This document shows positions 10,574 through 22,443 of a stretch of DNA of 64,000 bases, piece after piece. The notes beneath the pieces were generated by a model. The model was not told the DNA's origin and did not search any database. It saw only the letters and a program-made list of their open reading frames with translations. Source of the DNA: Dipteronia dyeriana. Its lineage: Eukaryota; Streptophyta; Magnoliopsida; Sapindales; Sapindaceae. Where the stretch lies: positions 6,777,768-6,841,767 of the forward strand of contig CM065300.1 in the NCBI GenBank assembly GCA_032871835.1, in the 5' to 3' direction. The translations under genes were made by a program, and so were the position numbers. Numbering within the stretch: the first letter of the stretch is position 1; each line of letters opens with the position of its first letter.

Positions 10574-13500
10574 GTATCACATAGAGCGAGTCAGAGGTCC
10601 AATTACATGGGTCCATTCAAAAACCTATTATATATATGGAGGCATTTTCTAATTATGATGGTCCTGAAATTTCCAGGAATGTTCATTTATAAGTTTACAA
10701 AGTTAAACAACGTTTTTGAAACGACGATAAGTTTTTATTTTGCTTTGTAGCTATGTAAACTTACAGAAGAACCGTTATGAAATAAAATTTTCAAGAGTTT
10801 TGATATATATTTTCTTATTAATTGGAAATATATTTGATAAACCTTTACAAACAAAAAATTTGGCTAGAAATAAGAAACCAAATCTTTCTGATTTTGGTCT
10901 ACAATATATCAAAAAATTATTATTATTATTATTATTAACACTAATACTAGATAATCAAAAAATTTAATTCAAATTTCAATCCGATCGATATGATAAGTGG
11001 TTTTTTTATTAATCATACAATCACATATTTTATATGGTGATAACAACTCACATACCATATTATTTGAGTTAAAATTTGGATTAATTATTTAGATCGTATA
11101 ACATTACTCTTATTTAAGTCGATGGATTTATTAGAATTTGTTAATTAATTTGTAACAATTATATCAATCGATCAACTGGTCATTAATTTTCTAGTTGGCA
11201 ATATTTCAAATCAAGCGCCGCATTATAGAAAAGAGGAAATTTTGAAAAATTAAAAACCAGTCATGCAGAATTTACATCACATAGAGCAAAGTTCTTCATT
11301 TCTTTTAAGTAAAGATTACGGATAAATTCTCCCCATTTCAATTTCAGAATTTCTTATGATAGTTGAAAACATAAGCTATTAAAAGTGCTCTAACAACTTA
11401 ATTATTAATATTTTTTAAATGAATTACTACGAGAAGTATTAGATAAATTCTAACAACAAACGAGTTTAAAATCTATCAAAACCTGTCGAAATCAAACACT
11501 ACATTTACGGTCTGAATATCTACTCTTATAATAACCGAGTGAAATCTCTTAACAAACGGGTGAATAGTCATCACACATGTTTAAAACATATGTATTGTAA
11601 GACTCAAATCTCCAACCTTATCACCAAAGTGGATCAATAAGAGGTGCACTACCACCCAAATCAAAAGGGCGATACACCTAACAACTTACTTAATTGAGCA
11701 ACCCATCTGTACCATAATCGGATATGTATTCCACATGGGTATATACAGTAGTATTAATATGCATGACCTGTCTAGTGGTCCTATATCAACTTGTGTACAA
11801 ATGGTCACAACTAACAACATTTCAAAGCAACAAACAAGGCCAAACATTACACACAAACATATGCTAATGAAGTTGAAGAAGATCTTGAATCTTGATCATC
11901 CCCTCCAAATCTGTTGGCTAGCGGTAGCGGCAGTGGTGACCCAATGTCTATGGAGATGCATCAATGCATCATGCATGCAAAGAACAAGAACCACAAAAAA
12001 TGTGGCTCAAATTTTGCCTTGACAGATTGGGATCTTTTAGTTTTTGATTAATTGGAATTATAATTGATTGCACGAGTCTCAATCGTTGAGTAATTTTGTG
12101 GATTGTCGTTGTGCTTGAGCCCTTTTTTATTGGTGGGATCGATCATCTTTTTTTTTTTTTAAATGATAATCTTTATCCAACTTTGTTTTAATTTGTTTGC
12201 ATTAGTAAGATTTTTCATCAACTTCACATCAACAATGGCTAATTGGCCATTGGTCCCAATGTTCCATCCACCTTCAACAACCATTCCTCTTTTCTTTTCT
12301 TTTCTTTTTTTATATCTCCTTTTCATTTCAGCATTATTCATGATAATTATGTTTTTGTAGGTAAATTTTATAGTTTTTTTTTCATTTCAACATTATTCTT
12401 GATAATTATATTGATGTAGGAGATTTTAGGCACAATTTACCTATTTACCTTTTTTTTTTTATGTTCGACTGTTTTTTAACTTAATACTAACAGCAAAGAG
12501 GTTTTTAAAGATTTATTAAAACTACAAAAGAGATTTTTGGAAAAAATGAAACTATGAGGTGCATTTTGGAAGAATTTTAATAATAATAATAATCTAATGG
12601 ATTCAGCTACTACAGACACCGTATATTTATCGGATCAATTTTTAATCTTTAGATTTCAATCCAATAGCGTATAAAAACTAAGAATTGGAAAAAAAAAAAA
12701 AAAACAAAAGTAAATCAACTCTCTCACATAAATCCATCAACAATAAAGTTTATATATTGTAGTTAAGTCCCTAATCTAAGTAATAAGTAAATTATAAATA
12801 TATTTAAGATTTCTGATTGTGTTTTTTTTTTTTTTGACATTATGATTGGTTTCTCTTTAGCCTTCTTGGATCCATTCTGTTTCTCGTATTTTGTGTTAAA
12901 ATGCTTTATTCACCATTTCTTTTGTGAGAAACTACTAGGAATCTAAGATCACTTTTGATTTTATTTTAGTTTATTTTTCAATACGAATAACATATTGAGA
13001 GCTCCTAGAGAATTTTTTATTTAATTAAAAAAAACAAAGTTTAAATCAAAATTGTTTACATTAAACTATGTTTTATTAATGGAATTCAAGAATATGCATG
13101 GCATACGAATTTTTGACTGCAGCTACGAAACTATATAATTACATATTTCCACAGTTTCCACTGCAATGCCGTTTTTTCTTTTATTGTTATTTAAATTGAT
13201 TTCAAAGTTCAAACAAAAATGATAGAGTACGAATTTCACTGTCACATCTTTAAACAACAAGTGGTAGTCCAATTATTTATCATATGATGGTACAAATCTA
13301 TCTTGATTTTTTTTAATGTACTTATTTGGAGTCAATAAAATTGCAATCTATTTATTGCACAAGGTCTCTTATTAATGTGGTTGGACTCTCCCTTCGAAGC
13401 CTCTACCACTACGGTTCAATGATCGGATGCATGTATATATTTATTATTATTGTCTCTCTTTGGTCATTAATCTCAAGTGTGGGTATCTTCTCCCCTACAG

Positions 13501-14395
13501 TAGTAGTCTGGACTGTACTAGCAGAGTCTTATCTAGTCGGGTTTCAACTGTTGTAACTTTAAAAAAAAAAAATACAATTTATTAATAGTCTAAATGACTT
13601 GTGTTATTATTCTTCTAACTCATTAAAAAAAAATCAAAAAAAAAACTTTAATTATCACTAGATGAAAATGTTCTCCCGAAAAGCACCCAGTCAATCTAAC
13701 CCTTGTTCGATTCAAACCCCACCGGATTATAATATATATATATTAATTAAGCAACTTATTTGGTTTGACTGGTACACCAATTAAATTATCTTTTTAATCA
13801 TAAATTTAAAATCTGGATAAAAAAAAAGGCAGTGCAAGCAAACGTGTAATTAGTCACAAAATTAGTTGAACTTAATGATTGCCTACATTGTATCTTCGTT
13901 TCATTCATGGGTAACCAACCTCTAAATCTCTAATTACCAATTATTTGAGTTTGATCCCGACTTACTTCTGCTGAATTTGGTATCACTTAAAAAAAACCTA
14001 GTTACTATAAAAAACTAAGTATAAGTATCACCTATTTCAATTATGTTCATCTAATCGGGATTTAAAAATCTAATTATTGAATAATTAATATCTATTTAAT
14101 TGAAAATGAGTGAATCCAAAAAGATAAATATTTTTAAAAACAATAAAGAAATAAAAAATCAGTATAAAATCCATGAACTATCTATTATAGATTTATAGTC
14201 TTCATATTATAATTTATTTATTTTTTAATTGCGGAAGTAAATAACTAAATAAGTAATTGTCCAACAAAAGATTAATTTTATTAACTTTGACTTGTCCTTA
14301 TTTATTTTTTTTCTAAAATTTTACACAAATTTGAGGGTTTTTTTTAAGGGAAAATGAGGACTTCATCCCACAATCTACGATCTCGTGACGTAGGT
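10574..14395. other. AT-rich intergenic DNA, no gene found
   Basis: The stretch contains poly-A/T runs, short ATT/TAA microsatellites (about 10918-10936 and 12581-12594) and open frames shorter than 100 codons with no recognisable domain. The longest, at 11735-12022, has no family motif, no convincing promoter and biased composition. I do not call it a gene. Confidence 0.5.
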
Positions 14396-14753
14396 GTAAG
14401 AGTATCTCCGATGTAAAAATGAATTGTATATGAATTATTGTTGACATGACAATAATGTCAATGGACGTATTTTCTATATAGTGTAAATATGGACTTGATA
14501 GACGTTTATCTTAAAAGTTGGTTTTCAATATATCTTTGATGATGTGTCTAATTTTATTTATTATAATTTTTTCTTATTAAAAAAATAAAAAATAATATAT
14601 ACTTTAAAGTTTTACCGAATAAATCTAAAAAGAGATTACCGTCAGAAAATAAACAATCATATTAACGATATCAAATATTTTTCTTATAATATCTGTTTAA
14701 GGTAGAATGTATGCTTTATCTATTAGTACTACTGTATCTTTAAAGATACTCCG
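14396..14753 (-). mobile_element. MITE family M, copy 1 (reverse orientation)
   Basis: It starts GTAAGAGTATCTCCG and its first 70 bases are close to the reverse complement of the right ends of the copies at 18850-19283 and 19838-20294, sharing ATGAATTG-ATATGAATTATTGTTGACATGAC-type sequence. The right end near CTTTAAAGATACTCCG forms an imperfect inverted terminus. It is non-coding. Confidence 0.55.
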
Positions 14754-14832
14754 AGTGTGTCGAGAAAAAAAAAATGGAATCAAAATAAACCGTGGGGCAG
14801 ATGTAAAACCATGGGCGTCACAGGTATTTTTT

Positions 14833-14881
14833 TAATGGATAAAGTTAATAAATAATTAATGGATAAAGTTAATAAATAATT
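14833..14881 (+). repeat. 24-base tandem duplication
   Basis: AATGGATAAAGTTAATAAAT followed by AATT occurs twice head to tail with no mismatch, which indicates a very recent slippage-type duplication. Confidence 0.8.
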
Positions 14882-15612
14882 ACACGGCATATATTATCTT
14901 CTAAGTAATCTTGTAATGCAGAATAAAATCTAATTGTTTATTCTGATTCTGCTTTTTTACTTTTCCAATCTTGGTGGGACTTTAATTTTACCACTTGATC
15001 ATAATCAGGCAGACAAGTTTCAACCCGAGTACCCATCATGTATGATGTACATCCCAATCCACCAAGGCACCAACCTTTCCTTGATCCACAGGTCCCACCT
15101 TATCCAACGTTTGACATTCTCATCACCTACTTTAAAATACATCAGTGTATTGTATGTGGATCATAAATTATTGATAAATACCGATAAATATATACATATT
15201 TAGTCAAAACAGTTGAATCTAATTGTCCATATACGACGTATAGATAAAAATTTATCAGTCGGTACTGAGATGAAAATTTTATATACATTGATAATGGGGT
15301 ACAAAGATGAGGTGGAGTTGGAATTTGATATCTATCTTACAGAAATTAAATCGGAGATTGAAAAATATTGATCTCATACAACAACATAAATGGTATGCCT
15401 AAACCCACTTTTAATAGAGTAGATCCCCGAGCCAATATAATGGGTACTTTTAACATCCTTAATTATAGAGTTATGTTATTGGCACTCCCACTGTCGAACT
15501 ATTAACACCCTATTTTTTAAATTATTTAATAGTCATTTTTTTTATCAAATAACTTAAATAGACGTACAATTTTTATTAAAAAGAATACTATATAAAATAA
15601 AACTAATAAAAC

Positions 15613-15831
15613 CATCGCTTTCCTTATTTCAAAACCCTAATAATATATATTATTTCAAATCATTGAATGTTTATTATTTTTGTTTATATTTTTTTTTTTC
15701 AGATCTCAATCTTATATTTTCCATGTTTAGTATCACTTTCCTTATTTCAAAACCCTAATAACATAGATTATTTTAAATCATTTAATGTTTACTACTTTTG
15801 TTTTTTTTTTTTCATATTTCTCATGTTTAGT
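15613..15831 (+). repeat. Two tandem copies of a unit of about 110 bases
   Basis: Each unit runs from CTTTCCTTATTTCAAAACCC through a T-rich tract to CATGTTTAGT. The copies start near 15616 and 15734 and differ by scattered substitutions and T-run length. The LINE fragment begins directly after the second unit. Confidence 0.7.
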
Positions 15832-16560
15832 TTTTTTTGATAAGGTTGTTGGGGGTGCTAACCCAACATTTTATTAAAGAAAAAGGAAAGAGAACAAAAC
15901 ATAACAGAAAACTAAAGAAGAAAACATATCAACAGATCTAAAAGAAGGTTTGCTACAAAAATCATTAAAAATAAGAGGGTTGCAAAAATTCGGAGCATTC
16001 CACCACCATGTAGGAGAGAATATCGGGGCTCCTGGAAGCTAAACTATCTGCAACTTGATTACATTCTCGATAAATATGAGTCACAACGAAATCCATTTGA
16101 GAGATTAAACCCAAACACCTATCCTAAGCGGTGCGCCAACGCCAAGGAACCTTACGAGACCTAGAACGAATGATATCCATTACAAAAGTAGAATCGCTCT
16201 CAAACTATAACCGACGCCAGCCAAAAGTCCAAGCATAATCAATAGCGTAAACAACAGAAGCAGCCAATTCAGCCTCAAAACCAAAACAGACACCAAGAGG
16301 AATAGCAAAACATCCTATAACGAAACCCCTGCATGTGCGAAAAACCCATGCACAACCAGCAATACCATGACTACCAAAAGCGGCTCCGTCCGTGTTAACC
16401 TTAAGACAACCCGACGAGGGAGGACACCAATTAACCTCTAAAATACGAAGAGCCTTTGGAGGGCGACCAGAGACATGAAGCCGTTGAAGAATCTGAAGCT
16501 CATCCACTGAATTCTTCATAGTGCCAGACTGAAGAGAGTCTGCCTCGCGAATAGAACACC
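15832..16560 (-). pseudogene. LINE (L1-type) 3' end with RNase H domain, broken
   Basis: On the minus strand an open frame (16519-16205) contains WCPPSSGCLKVNTDGA, the start of the plant RVT_3/RNase H domain found at the C-terminus of many L1-type LINE polyproteins. Homology continues past its stop with FESDS and a CNQVADSLA motif near 16060 in the next frame, broken by stops. The T run on the plus strand at about 15832 corresponds to the element's poly(A) tail. The 5' part (endonuclease and reverse transcriptase) is missing, as expected of 5'-truncated LINEs. No flanking duplication was confirmed. Confidence 0.72.
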
Positions 16561-17040
16561 AAAGTAGTGAAAGAGTTTTTCTCTCGGTTTATTTTCTTTC
16601 AGAGTTTTTATGCATTCATTGATCTGTATCCACACCAAGAATCGCAACCAAAAAAATATAATCTCTAACGAAACGAAACGACACCGAAATTCTAATTCAA
16701 TCGCTAAAAAAAATCACGAAACGATCAATATCACACTCACAATCTACCACCAACAATTCAATCGATTGCAGAAAAAAAATCTCGTATAATAAGGATAACT
16801 TCACCATGATAATAAGAAGAAAAAACAAATATGGATGTGAGAAAACTGTATATAAACATTAGAAAAGTGTTTTTTTTTTTGAAAAGATATGTGGTGTATT
16901 AAGTTTGAAAATATGTAAAAGGATAATCTAGAAAATAAATTAAAAAATTTAATAAAACTATTTAATTTTATATAATTAAATTAAAATTTTAAAAGTTGGG
17001 ATATAAATAGTTCAGCAGTGGAGGTACCAATAACACCGCA

Positions 17041-18849
17041 TAATTATGTTACAATTTTAGCTGGATATCTACCCATGCAACTCATGTTTAGTGAATTTCA
17101 ATCCAATGCTTTTTTTTTCTCTTCATAAAATGTCTATGGAATCATAATGCGTGGAAACTCTTCTTCTGCCGTGAGAGTTGCAATTTTAAATTGTTTTATA
17201 CCGGTTTGATCTCGTTGAGTTAATCAATACTAACCATTTGGTTAGTGTATAAAACATTCAAAATTTCATTTTTGAATAAATTAGAAAAATGTTTCTAATA
17301 AAAATTGTTTGCTTTTGTATATCCCCTCTACTATTCCAAATTAATTATGTAGATACATATGATTTAAAAGAATATTTGAATGATTCATATACGATATCTT
17401 TTTCTTTTATCAAAGTTCTACCAATTGATATATTTCCAAAAATAATTGAAATTCTATTTCTTTTTATTTGTATCTTTAATTTTTGGAAACTTACAAAGTT
17501 CTTTTCAAATACTCAAATATGACAAAATGAAGTTGTATTTATTTCAGTGAAAAATTGATACTATTAGATTTTTTTTTCACTATGAGTTTTTCTTTATCAC
17601 TAAGAATCAAGACCTGACAGTCTTATACGTAAAATATTCGGGTGTGATTCTTATTTTTTTTAACTATAACACCTATTTTTTTTATATATAAAATCACCTA
17701 ACTTATTTATTTATTCATTTTACAAATCATCAACCATAAACCTAATAAAAGTAATTATGTCAACGATAAATTAAAATATATTTATTTTATCATCTGAAAC
17801 AAATATAAATAGAGTTTAAATACATTTTTTTTAAATCATGTTTTATTTTATCCAAGACAAAAAAAAGCCGGTTTCTACATTAATTCATAGTGAGTAACGT
17901 AATCAAAAACTTTTTAATTAATTTAGTTGACGATATTTACCAAACCACTTTTATTTTTTTTACACATACCTAAATAGAATATATTGGATTCCTGAATTGG
18001 AAAATTCCCTTTATAAAGATATTATAAAAATGAAAAATAATTATTCGCTCCGGCTATGTTGTTGTGACAAGAATAGCACTTTGTTAATTTGTTTACGTAG
18101 TTTATAACATTTTATATATTTTTTAAAGAAAAATATAAAATAAACCCTATGGTGCGAAATCTACATAATAAAATAGCCTGGCGGTCCAGTTAAGTATAAT
18201 CGGAAGAATCTGATATTATAAGATGTTTTAATAGTAAGAATGTAAGATCAGTTTGTCTCCCAATTAATTTAGTTCAAGTTGCTATCAGGACACAGGAAAC
18301 TTTGGGTGCACCCATAGTTTTGTATGTTAGAACACTTGGACCCGGATGTGTAGAATTATATTAATTTTTTTTTTTTTCAAATCCGACAGAGATTGGGTGA
18401 TGCCGTCAGGGGTTTATCAGGATTTAAAAAGATCAATCAATATAAATATGATATAAAATATAATTTCTATTACGCTCTATATAAAATTATTATTTCCATT
18501 TTATGATTTAATAGATAAGAGTAGAACTCGAACTTCAATAATCGGTCAGAGGTAAACGGGCGTGACTATAGGAGCCATAGGCTTAATTTATATATATATC
18601 AATAATAAATTCCTTTTAAAAAATAATTAAATTATTATTAAATTTTAAACACTTTTAACTTCCTAGTAAGGTTAAAAGAGAAATTCTGCGACCACTTTGT
18701 TAAAGTTGACGTGATTATCGAATCATATTAAAATTAGAAGGGATAGAGTATTCTTATTTCAATGTTGTAGACTTGTAGTTTTACATAAATGGGAGAATAT
18801 GAATATTTTTTTAGAGATTTTTGGTAGCAAAAGTGAATCTCAATACTTC
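17041..18849. other. AT-rich intergenic DNA, nothing recognised
   Basis: Only short incidental open frames and A/T tracts are present. A 77-codon frame at 17289-17522 is hydrophobic by composition and has no family signature. Confidence 0.5.
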
Positions 18850-19283
18850 TTCCCTGAAATCATCTCTATGGAGAAAAAAAGAAATGTCATTTGTATTAAT
18901 AGATATTCTTTTAAAAAATCTTTCTCTAATGCAGCTGTGCACATTCAACCTCAAGCTAACGTGATAACAAAAAATTAGACATTATCAACACGACCGTCCA
19001 CTTTCAGACAGTCTGTTGCACAACCATTTTTTTAGACTAACTCAGTAAACATTTATGATTGCCATTCATTCTTCATCTTTTTTTGGTAAGGAAATAAAAT
19101 AAAATAAAAATTGGATACGTCGTTAAAACAATATATGTTTTAAACAAAAACATTGGAGATAAAATTTACAGTTGACCATCTATCAAATTCATATTTATAC
19201 ACATAGGAAGCAGTCTCTTGATATAGTTGTCACGTCAATCATAATTTATATGCAAGTCACTTTTATACCGGAGTTGCTCTTAC
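18850..19283 (+). mobile_element. MITE family M, copy 2
   Basis: It is co-linear with the copy at 19838-20294. Shared blocks include CATTCAACCTCAAGCT, ATT(A/G)TCAACACGACCGTC, GTTGCACAAC and TTTTGGTAAGGAAATAAAAT. The right end is CCGGAGTTGCTCTTAC. It is non-coding. Confidence 0.7.
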
Positions 19284-19837
19284 TTATTCAATTTTCAAAT
19301 AGAATATTAATAGAGCTTGATACATCATTTTAATTTCTGTATTAATTAAGATTCTTTTTTCTTCTTTTATCACTAAATGTCATTCAAACTAATTTTAAAA
19401 CTCATAAAACCAAATTTAATACCCACATTTCTTTTATATGGTGAATTAACATAACTTTAGATTTAACATAAAATTATTCATAGAAATTATATAATCCAAT
19501 GACCAATCTAATGATAGGGACGATGTCACGTTATTTTTAAAACTCAATTTTAAATATAATTCGAGCACGAGATAACAAGTCATTAATTGTCATAGTTCTT
19601 ATATTAAAGTAAATTAACTGTTAGGAGTTGAAATTTAGATTTACATACAAAAAAAAAAAATCAATTTAACCCAACCATTTTAAAATTAGTTTAGAAACAT
19701 TAACAAAATTGATGATATTGTATTATTTAAAAACTATATATTGAAGTGGTAGTAAATATTGAAAAATCTACTAATTGAGTAATTGGTATTTAATTGTCTC
19801 CTGGTTTGGGAAAAATATAATTATGGCACTTTAAGTT

Positions 19838-20294
19838 TATAAGATCATCCCCAATACAAGTGTGATTTGCGAAAAAAAGAGGTGTCACGTAAGATTAAAA
19901 GACATTCTATTAAAAAATATTTATCAAATACAACCGTGTATATTCAACCTCAAGCTGACATGAAAAAAAAAATTAGACATTGTCAACACGACCGTCTACG
20001 TTCAGACGGCCCGTTGCACAACTCTTTTTTAGGTTGACTCAACAAACCTTTAAAATTGACATTAATTTTTCATATATTTTTTGGTAAGGAAATAAAATAA
20101 AAAAGAAAATAGAAAATAAAATTGGACACGTCATAAAAATAAAATATGTTTAAAATGGAATAATTGGAGACCATATTTTAAGTTAATCGTTTATCAAGTC
20201 TATTTTTATGCCATATAGGAAGTAAATCTCTTGACATTATTGTCATGTCAACAATAATTCATATGCAATTCATTTTTAAATTAGAGATGCTTTA
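19838..20294 (+). mobile_element. MITE family M, copy 3
   Basis: The left terminus ATAAGATCATCCCCAATACA and right terminus TTAGAGATGCTTTAAT are imperfectly inverted. The body matches the copy about 1 kb upstream at the blocks listed there. Adjacent same-orientation copies could come from tandem duplication or from two insertions. Confidence 0.7.
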
Positions 20295-20385
20295 ATATGC
20301 TATATACACCAAGATAAGCAACGAATTAATTTCACACCCATGATCAATTGAAGTTTTTTTAAAAAATGATAATAATTATGATTAG

Positions 20386-20506
20386 CGATAACGTGAGATT
20401 AATTCGGTGGTAAAACCTCTTGCACCCACACCTTGAGGTTGTGGGCTCAAATGTCCCTCTTCTCCCAATAAAACTCCGAATTACCGTAATATTTTTCAGA
20501 AAAATC
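20386..20506 (+). mobile_element. Short tRNA-derived SINE
   Basis: It is flanked by the 8-base direct repeat ATGATTAG (20378-20385 and 20507-20514). The A-box-like segment is TAATTCGGTGGTAAAACC and the B-box-like segment GTTGTGGGCTCAAATGTCC. It ends in a short A-rich tail. It is smaller than the SINE at 5693 and different in sequence. Confidence 0.65.
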
Positions 20507-20521
20507 ATGATTAGTGAACCT

Positions 20522-21270
20522 AAGGGTATGTTTGGTAGAAAGGAAAAGAGAGAGGAATGAAAAGAGTGGAGAGAAATGGAAGTAGAAAAAGGGAAAATGT
20601 GTGTTTATTATGGGGATTTTACTCTACTGATATGATCTTTTTTCTAATATTTTTAAAACATGTGATTGGTTGTTTGTAAAGTAGTTGTGGAAACCAATCA
20701 TATCTTAACCACATTCATTGCAATGTTTATGTGTCATGAGATTAGATAAGATCAGAAAAAAAATCAGATCAGTAGGGAATCCAAATTCTTGTTTATGGAG
20801 AGAAATATAGAAGGAAAATAGGTGGGTGGAACCCGTGAATTTTGATCCATCAAAAAATAGGAGGAAAAGATAGAGGAAAAGGAGATTGGTTTTTGAGTTA
20901 ACTATAATTACATATTTACCCCTTTTTAATTTACTTTAAATTTTATTTGTTAAGATAATTTTGTAAAAACATAATGTGTGTGTGTATATATAAATATAAA
21001 TATATATATATATAGTAGGTTGTAAAGTTTGAAGTCATTTTGAAAAAAAAAGTTGGATTCAATATTATTTAAATTATATTTATTTATTAAAAAATAAAAT
21101 ATATAATATATAAACTATAATGTAAGGATAAAATAGTAAAATTAACATTTAATATTCTTTCCTTTTTGTTTACCAAACAACTCAAAAGAAAATTCTTTTC
21201 TTTTCTTTTCCTCATTTTTTCTATCCCTCCAAATATTTTTATTATTTCTATTTTCTTTCCTTCCTACGTA
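20522..21270. mobile_element. MITE with TATGTTTGGTAGAAAG-type ends
   Basis: The left part is purine-rich (GGTATGTTTGGTAGAAAGG followed by GAAAAGAG) and mirrors the right part (TTGTTTACCAAACAACTC and a CTTTTC-rich run). The interior is AT-rich with a short TG/TA microsatellite near 20970-21010. Exact termini and target duplication were not fixed. Confidence 0.5.
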
Positions 21271-21382
21271 CGCTAAAAGCACATATCTTAACTGTTTTTT
21301 GTGGTGCAAATCTTAAACAATCTATTTATCATTAAATGACACCTTACAAACTTACTCAACCTTAGAGGTAAAACTTAAAAGA

Positions 21383-21861
21383 AGCCAATCATATCACCAT
21401 GTCAAGAAAGCTATCATACATTAAATTTATGAAAATAAAAGGAATCAAGAGATTTTATCTTATCGGTTAATTGCAGGACGCTTGTAGTGATATTGGTTCA
21501 ATAATATACTGAAATATTCCCTATGTTTATATATTATTGAAGTTGTGAGACTGAATCATACATAAATACTTGATCGCTTAATCCCTATGGTGATGAAAAT
21601 GTGTATTCTACGGGTTTTTTTTAGCTCCAATCATATCACTATATAAAAAAAAACTACAATATATATAATTTTTGAAAATGAAAGAAATCAAGAGACTTTA
21701 TCTTATCGTTTAATTGTGAACATTTGTAACGATAATGGTTCAATGATATGTTGAAATATTCTTTGTATTTATATATTATTGAAGTTGTGAAACCGAGTCA
21801 TATATAAATACTTATCACTTATGTTAAACCCTACCTAATGAAAACGTGTATTCCGCGGTTT
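21383..21861 (+). repeat. Tandem duplication of a unit of about 245 bases
   Basis: Unit 1 (about 21383-21616) and unit 2 (about 21629-21861) share CCAATCATATCAC, AGAGA(T/C)TTTATCTTATCG, TTATATATTATTGAAGTTGT and GTGTATTC(T/C)(A/G)CGG in the same order. They differ at perhaps 15-20 percent of positions, so this is an old duplication. No open frame. Confidence 0.75.
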
Positions 21862-22205
21862 TCTAGCAGCTTTGCATATGATATAAAAAATTATATAAAA
21901 AATTAACCGTGTCAACTGATTTTTTATAAAACATTCATATTATTTTAATTGATTTTTTTTGGATCGTATAACATTATTAGATAGGATCGAGATTATCTGA
22001 TGACATATCTTTATTCTACATATGTAATAAAATTTTATCTTTATTTTTTATTTTTTTTGCATTATATTATTTATTAGGTAAGTAAAAATACCATCATAAT
22101 AGAGATTCTGAATCATAATACATAATATTAGACAAAACTCTATCCACGGGCCCCACAAATCACTAAACACGTCACCATCTAGTGCTAAAGAATCATCGCC
22201 CGCGT

Positions 22206-22216
22206 GTGGGCCCCAC
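22206..22216 (+). promoter_or_regulatory. Palindromic TCP-type site in the AILP1 promoter
   Basis: GTGGGCCCCAC is a perfect palindrome with the class-I TCP core on both strands. A second GGGCCCCAC lies at 22148-22156. Both fall within 150 bases of the predicted TATA box. GC-rich boxes in an AT-rich region are unlikely to be random. Binding is inferred from motif only. Confidence 0.55.
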
Positions 22217-22297
22217 GTAACCCTTCTTTTTCTATTATTGGATGAAAAAAACAAAAGAAAAATCCATTGAAATGACGAAAGTACCCCGTTCGTTTTG

Positions 22298-22305
22298 CTA
22301 TAAAT
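22298..22305 (+). promoter_or_regulatory. TATA box of AILP1-like gene
   Basis: CTATAAAT lies 146 bases upstream of the ATG, which would put the transcription start at about 22330 and give a 5' leader of about 110 bases. Confidence 0.6.
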
Positions 22306-22443
22306 TGTAACTCATCCTCCTTGGTTTAGAATCCCATGTCCGTTTCCGTGCTCTGAACATTATTATAGATAGAGAGCCTAACATAGTTCCAAAAACAAGT
22401 TTTAAAAACTTTGAAAGAGTTTTTATTTTTTTTGGTTTGAAAA

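Larger units (their letters stand above)
15473..17040. mobile_element. TIR element (family G) carrying a LINE fragment
   Basis: The left end TGTTATTGGCACTCCCACTG and right end (reverse complement) TGTTATTGGTACCTCCACTG match for about 50 bases, including the following GAACTATT and CCC(T/A) stretch. The same termini define a second element at 33516-34228. Flanks TAATTATAG and TAATTATGT suggest a degraded duplication of about 9 bases, which would fit a Mutator-like element, but this is weak. A LINE 3' end sits inside. Confidence 0.6.

Noticed and set aside
11735..12022. 95-codon plus-strand frame as a small gene
   Set aside because: No known small-peptide motif, no signal peptide or terminal conserved box, and the context is otherwise gene-free; not enough to support a call.
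16205..16519. A free-standing RNase H gene
   Set aside because: The domain continues past the stop in another frame, has a tail-like T run on the correct side and sits in repeats; it is the 3' end of a LINE.
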